64,000 nt of DNA from Alitta virens (Eukaryota > Annelida > Polychaeta > Phyllodocida > Nereididae), in assembly GCA_932294295.1 (NCBI GenBank), contig OW028578.1, forward strand, positions 34,155,185 to 34,219,184, given 5' to 3'. The number at the start of each line of letters is the position of its first letter. Within the stretch, counting starts at the first letter, position 1. Below, piece by piece: positions 58,920 through 64,000 of this stretch. Both the position numbers and the translations under genes were made by a program. Below the pieces are notes generated by a model, which did not search any database, was not told where the DNA came from, and saw only the letters and a program-made list of their open reading frames with translations.

Positions 58920-59306
58920 TTAAGTGGCTTTCCCAACTGAAAAATCCCTCAGGAATAAAAGTGGACTTAAATGCTTATTTTCATAATTCATAATCTCGAC
59001 TGGGATTTGGAAATGCACATTATCCAAGAGGGAGAATTCGATTTCAAGATTTTCCCCGTAAACCACATATTTGATATTCCCAAATGTGTGGGAAATCGTA
59101 ATGCATTTTGGTTTCGTTTCCATGGAGATTTGAATGCTAGGAAAGCGTTTGATATAATCCTCTCCGCACTGCATTATTTTGCTATCAATATTGTGTAAGC
59201 CTGAAAAATTTGAGACTGAAAGAATATCTATATAGTTGAGCAATTCTTTCCTAATAATCTTTTTGAGTATTTTGATATCATATATATTGGACATACAAGA
59301 TTGCAA
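58920..59306 (-). CDS. Unidentified 128-codon ORF
   Basis: The longest unexplained single-frame ORF in the right third. It reads ILKKIIRKELLNYIDILSVS, later RFPSIQISMETKPKCITISH, and ends FLRDFSVGKAT. It mixes a helical, Lys/Ile-rich N-half with alternating beta-like segments. A 75-codon plus-strand frame (58971-59198) overlaps it. No family, signal peptide or membrane helix recognised. It could be chance or an old insertion. Confidence 0.3.
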   Translation of the reverse strand: MQSCMSNIYDIKILKKIIRKELLNYIDILSVSNFSGLHNIDSKIMQCGEDYIKRFPSIQISMETKPKCITISHTFGNIKYVVYGENLEIEFSLLDNVHFQIPVEIMNYENKHLSPLLFLRDFSVGKAT

Positions 59307-59787
59307 AATTCGATACCTTTGAAATTATTATGCAATATGTAGCAACGCATCATATATATGGTATATACTCACTGCTTTGTCTAAGTTCCACATATATATA
59401 TATATTCGCCTGCTAGCACTAATCTGATTGGCTGAAATATTTACTTCCGGATATGACGTCACAACGACATCAACGTCATCACTGCGTAATGACTTTGACA
59501 TAACTGTATACTTGAATAATACTTCTAATTTCAAAATTGTATGATAAATGCCAAATTTGCATGTACAAATATGTCATGATATATGAAAAATAGCCCACTA
59601 CATGTCGTATGCTGGATGAATATTCATTTTAATTCTCATGGATGGGAAAACGTGAGATTATATAATAAAATGTAAACTAAAGATTTCCTTTGTTTTACGA
59701 TTCTTATGCTTAAAATATTTTTTATCTACTTGTAAAGACATTGGTAATGGTAAGATAGGATGATAGTACAGAATATTACCTTGATAA

Positions 59788-59877
59788 CATGCGACATCGG
59801 CCTGATGTTGACCCAATGTTAGTCCGACGTCGCCCGCATTAGGCCGACGTCAATACGATGTCAAATGCTATCTGTGT
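59788..59877 (+). repeat. MITE family E relative, copy E8
   Basis: gacatcggcctgatgttgac, gtcgcccgcattaggccgac and caaatgctatctgtg. The left terminus is lost. Confidence 0.6.
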
Positions 59878-59879
59878 TA

Positions 59880-61160
59880 TTGTATATAGTGTGACAGAAC
59901 ATAACTTAGCAGTTGTGCCAATTGAAATTTACTAACTGCAGTAGATGCAGTTGGTAACATATGTATCTGGTACAAAAATATAAAACAAGTGCAATAAGTA
60001 CCAACTATTTATGCCTGATCCACCTGCTATTCCTTCCATGAAAGGGACGTGTCTCATGATATGGTTCTGTCCATGTCATGTCTCCAGCGTCTCCTGGCAG
60101 TTCTGCTTCTGACTGCTTCTGGTGCATAATTGGCACCCTACCAGCCCCCTACCAGCCGGCCTCCTGCCATCACCATGCAACCGGAAGTGGCAAAACAGCG
60201 CCCTCTATGAAGGCCTAATGCCTAGGCTGCCATCCAGGGCTCATGTCTGAGCCTCGTGTCCAGGTGGCCGGTTGCCACGTGACTCATCATGTCCATGAGC
60301 AGTCAGCTGATTGGCATAACACAAGGATAGAAATGTCGCCTCTATTGTTTTGGAGAGAAATAGGCAAGAATACAAGGGTAAAGAACAGTAACCACAGCTG
60401 AATGGCATTGTTCAATGGCTAGTTGAAGAAAGCTATATCTATTTTCTTGGACAGCCAGTCGGTATTTTTGTGACACAATTTTCACATACTAGATACGTTT
60501 TGAAACGTTTGATACTTTTGGAATAAAAAACTATCCTCAAGGAGGTAAAACGATCCTCCCTGTGTCATGGAGGTTGCTCCTGACGAAAATGGCAAAAATT
60601 TGAATGAAACATCTAATAAAAGAAAGTTTGTTGACTATTTGACCTGTTTAGGATAATTTCATTGAAGATTTAATATATTTACACCACCGTCAGGATGTAG
60701 GAGTTACCTAGGAAAATACCCGCCAAACTGACAATTGTTGTGAACATGCAAGAACGAATGCAGAGTTGGTGGAAAAATATACTTATTTTACACTTATGTG
60801 GCCAAAATCAACACAGTACAGACACATATCGGAGGAATTACATTTAGTTATTATATTTATGTATTTGAATAACTCCCAAAGCTGTGTAAGTGATCAATTA
60901 TTCCAATTTCTAATAAAACGATCCTTCACAGTTTGAAGATAACTACAACTTGATAATGCATGCCAAACAGCTAAATGGGGTTATTGTGACATAAATACAA
61001 CTTAAATCTACATAAACCTCGCATAAAATTTTTACCTGGTGGTTCACTCTAACCGGTTTATATTTCTAATGATTTATGAATTTGTTTACTACATTAAATC
61101 ATCATTTATCTGCTCACGTTTTGCCTTTGCTCCAGGTGGACCAGTTTTTATTCTGGAGGA
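59880..61160. other. No gene seen; GC-richer patch at 60020-60310
   Basis: The patch has CCGGAAGT (ETS-type) and CACGTG (E-box) and is visibly richer in C and G than its surroundings. It could be a promoter or an old repeat. No adjoining exon was found. Confidence 0.3.
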
Positions 61161-61165
61161 TTCTA

Positions 61166-61322
61166 TACACATATTTCGCACGGCAGCCATGTTGGCATTT
61201 TTGTCTCATTGACCTCATTTTGATTACGCCATTGTCTACTGATGATCACACGATACTATATCTGAGTGCAAAGAGAGGTCACTGATGCAAAAATGCCAAC
61301 ATGGCTGCTGTGTGAAATGTGG
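61166..61322. repeat. Inverted-repeat element
   Basis: Arms 61166-61215 and 61274-61322 are inverted (cagccatgttggcatttttg against caaaaatgccaacatggctg). A single arm-like stretch occurs at 29885-29930. Confidence 0.75.
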
Positions 61323-61329
61323 CGTGCTT

Positions 61330-62085
61330 TCATTGTATTTGGCTACCTTATGAGTTTGAGTTACACTTATATATTAAAGAATAAATAAAAATGATATGAA
61401 GGAGGAGACTCCCCAAATAGAAAAATTTGTCGCTACTGGGGAGCCACGTGGGTTAGAAGAGGATAAAGGAAACCACGGGGATTCTCCTTTTATTCTTTTC
61501 CTCTTATGAATTAATTTTAGTCTTTGTCATGCTTAAATTACCTTTCTGAATACATATACCTCCATCCTTCAGTTCTGGGGTGTGGGGATCACTGAGGCTC
61601 TGTACCTTCAAATCTAGAAAATGCTAAGCTCTGACAGCATGTGAATTTAATTTAAATGGACAAAGTTTCGGTGTTTCCTATATCTCAGCATCCATAGTGT
61701 GAAGGTGCACCAGCATCATCAATGATTCACCATCCCTCTCCCAACTCATCATTTCCTTTAACACCGACATTACATTAGTGACTGTACCTATATACATCTG
61801 CAATGTTATTATTAAAAAGTCCTAAAATTATCATGGTTGAATTATTGAAATTTTGTTCATTTTGTTTATTAACAAGGGTATGGCTCTTGATAGCGGCAGA
61901 ATTTCTGCCTTAGAGGGCCACTACCAATATTTTTTATATGTGATATTTCGAATAAATTGTTCCGAGTTCTGAGTTCTGTTCTCAAGTTTATAACAGAATT
62001 TGAGGTCATGCAGTAACACAGTAAACGTCCTTGAGAAATTGTTTGGCCCAATGTTGCCTTAACAATATTTCCTCATCTCAAACAC
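61330..62085. other. No gene seen
   Basis: No supported coding or repeat. Confidence 0.4.
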
Positions 62086-62087
62086 CT

Positions 62088-62292
62088 GGGTGTAGTTAAA
62101 GCATCTGCCAATTCCACAGTGAACAGCTCTCCTGAAGGTCCCGGGTTCGATCCCAGGCCCGGGCACTCTTCATGAGCTACATTTCAGCTGGAGATTGATG
62201 GCTTGAGCCGTTGAATCGGTAGTGCCTTGTACTCGGTGTCTATGCTGAGGCAAGTAAAAAAACCCATCCATGGGGTAAATGTGTAACATGGG
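62088..62292 (+). repeat. tRNA-derived SINE family 2, copy b
   Basis: tRNA-like head (TAGTTAAAGCATCTGCC, B box GGTTCGATCCC) then cccgggcactcttcatgagc and the tail catggggtaaatgtgtaaca. Confidence 0.75.
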
Positions 62293-62370
62293 TGGACTCC
62301 TCCCTCTCTCTCATGCCATCGATCAACCCTTGCTAGCTCCAAGAAGCTGCCTTAGAGGGCTGCAGTTTCC

Positions 62371-62491
62371 ATATCTATCCATATCTATCCATATCTATCC
62401 ATATCTATCCATATCTATCCATAACTATCTATACCTATCTATATCTATTTATATCTATCTATATCTATCTATATCTATCTATATCTATCTA
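62371..62491 (+). repeat. (ATATCTATCC/ATATCT)n repeat
   Basis: About 120 bp of ATATCTATCC grading into ATCTATATCT, downstream of a SINE 2 tail and just upstream of a candidate exon. Confidence 0.9.
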
Positions 62492-62518
62492 TTCCAACAA
62501 ACGCTGCCATAATCACAG

Positions 62519-63396
62519 CAAAGTCTGTCCAGCGTCAGCCACATGCTATACCTGGGAGAAACGTGTACGGTCCATGTTTCCAGGAAAGTTCGGAAGTGGG
62601 CAAACAGTTTTCTCTAAAAGATGTTATCAGGTAATTTCTTAGAAGCAACATTTTTGCCTACCATGCAATTTGCAGGAATGACGTCACCATGGAACAGTCA
62701 ATAGGTTGTTTGATAGTTCAGCTGAAAAACACCAGGGGGTTCGCTTCTAGAAGTTAATGGAACAGTATCCCCATGTACACTGTATAACCAAATTAAATTG
62801 CTTAAAGGTGCACTGTCTGTCAAGTTTGTAAAAGTAATGATATAAATCAATACTGCCTTCTTGTTTCATGATATATTTAATTTATTTACAATACATAATA
62901 TAAATATTAGTTTTTCATGCCATCACAAACTCAATATGTAAACAAACCCAGTGATGATGTCACAATACTGAACAATTGTGATGATGTAATTTCCATTGTG
63001 TTTCCAATGTTTTGGTCTGGATTTTCTCTCAATGTATAATTAATTTTTCAGTAATTAATGTCTGAAAAAAACATTAGATCACACACATTTAGTGTGCCTT
63101 GATTAATAAAGGTTATTTATGAACTATTTGATTGAGTCTTACAAAATCGCAAATTTGACAGACAGTGCAGCATTAAAAAAAGGTAAAAAGCAGCGCAATT
63201 TGAAGTTAGTGTTTCAAACAAAACTCATATTCCTAGGGGAGAATCTCAGCTCTGTATTTACGAAAGAAAATGGCCTCCATACCTAACCACCTCCTCTAAG
63301 TATGAGGCAGACAGAATTTCACCAGCATCTACCAATTTCTGTAACACGACCCCAATGCCCTTGGCAACTGCAGTGCATCATGGGTCATTTATGTAG
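62519..63396 (+). CDS. Candidate Ly6/uPAR-like (three-finger) protein, two exons
   Basis: Exon 62519-62630 (acceptor cataatcacag, donor CAG/GTAATT) reads KVCPASATCYTWEKRVRSMF, then PGKFGSGQTVFSKRCYQ. Exon 63301-63396 (acceptor ccacctcctctaag) joins in phase 0, reads YEADRISPASTNFCNTTPM and stops at TAG. The spacing C-P-x4-CYT ... K-R-C and a late xxFCN resemble the LU/Ly6 domain of secreted or GPI-anchored three-finger proteins, but the double Cys before the last CN is missing and the N-terminal Cys cluster and signal peptide are not found. Frame 3 of the same exons is also open (ending CHRHMMSSQVYAS at a good donor, 63484), so the reading is not secure. The intron is mostly MITE B5. Confidence 0.35.
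62806..63172 (+). repeat. MITE family B, copy B5
   Basis: 367 bp with AGGTGCACTGTCTGTCAAGT at the left and gacagacagtgcagca at the right. Flanked by TTAA at 62802-62805 and 63173-63176. Confidence 0.85.
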
Positions 63397-63489
63397 ATTA
63401 CAGCGCCCCCAGCGGGTCATACAAGAACCAAGGAGGAACCAAAAATGCCACAGACATATGATGAGTTCTCAGGTTTATGCTTCGGTAAG

Positions 63490-63925
63490 AATATGTTTAA
63501 ATGTCTCACACATTTATTGTCAAACAAATCTATACAGTTTCTATACAAATTCATTAGGCTTATTTAATAGCTAAATAGTCCCAGATATAATAAAATGTCA
63601 TGAAATATGATTTGTTTTTTAATATATTGAAATGGCTTCTAACTGTCAATTTTTGGGAAATGTAATATAACATACTATGTTCCAGGCAATTTTTTTCTCG
63701 GAAGAAACTAGTTTCCTGGTAAATGGACATACCAGAATATCTTGATTTGCAGTACTTACAGACACTTTGCCAAGAATTCCCCAGAGATTGGTGCACATAC
63801 CGTGCCAGGGAAATTTTCTCAGTTAGGAGCCATTGTGGATAAAACCTACAACAGGCTTGGCTTATAAGCAGAGAAAGTAGTGTTGACAGCTAGGGGAGAT
63901 TGATAGATATTGAACAGGCCTAATA
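63490..63925. other. No gene seen
   Basis: AT-rich, no supported frame. Confidence 0.4.
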
Positions 63926-64000
63926 GATAAACAGACAGACAGACAGCTAGACAGACAGACAGATAGATAGACAGATAGACAGATAGATAGATAGATAGAT
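63926..64000 (+). repeat. (AGAC/AGAT)n microsatellite at window edge
   Basis: cagacagacagctagacaga grading into gatagatagat, continuing past the window. Confidence 0.9.

Overview
This window is animal nuclear DNA, most likely from a marine invertebrate (deuterostome or lophotrochozoan). It is AT-rich, has short exons with GT/AG introns and AATAAA signals, and is crowded with microsatellites, MITEs, tRNA-derived SINEs and decayed LINEs. It carries a class of guanylate cyclase (NIT-domain receptor cyclase) known from several marine invertebrate lineages. I cannot name the species.

Genes. (1) At the left edge (1311-2513, +) is the 3' end of a gene with two fibronectin type II modules, each on an exon of exactly 171 bp, plus a tiny terminal exon. 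(2) The centrepiece is a 13-exon gene (12915-33270, +) for a 605-residue protein: transmembrane helix, extracellular NIT (nitrate/nitrite-sensor-like) domain, second transmembrane helix, signalling helix and class III cyclase domain. All 13 exons join in consistent phases. The catalytic domain keeps its guanine-selecting Glu and Cys but has Ser where the second metal-binding Asp should be. (3) A single-exon rhodopsin-type GPCR lies on the minus strand (43686-44846). (4) On the right are weaker candidates: a possible two- or three-exon gene (57604-58769), a lone 128-codon minus-strand ORF (58920-59306), and two exons that read like a Ly6/uPAR three-finger protein (62519-62630, 63301-63396).

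Mobile DNA fills most of the rest. There is a nearly complete Tc1 (DD34E) transposase in intron 10 of the cyclase gene, at least five LINE fragments, four tRNA-headed SINE families (one copy with a perfect 15-bp target duplication), and a 688-bp mariner-type element with TA duplications. Several MITE families recur: A (TIR CAGTTAGTTTCAT), B (TTAA target duplications), D (about 150-bp hairpins rich in ATGCGTTTTCCATGCG) and E (about 120 bp, ends CCCAGATGGCATTCCAAAT), plus single foldbacks. In intron 5 of the cyclase gene, unequal crossing-over between family A copies produced a fresh 1.28-kb tandem duplication.

Nesting is common: element in LINE, element in MITE, MITE in SINE. In two introns of the cyclase gene a pyrimidine-rich microsatellite runs directly into the 3' splice site. 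The long stretches between genes (6.9-8.0, 10.1-11.6, 33.3-43.4, 44.9-55.1 and 59.3-62.0 kb) show repeats but no convincing genes.
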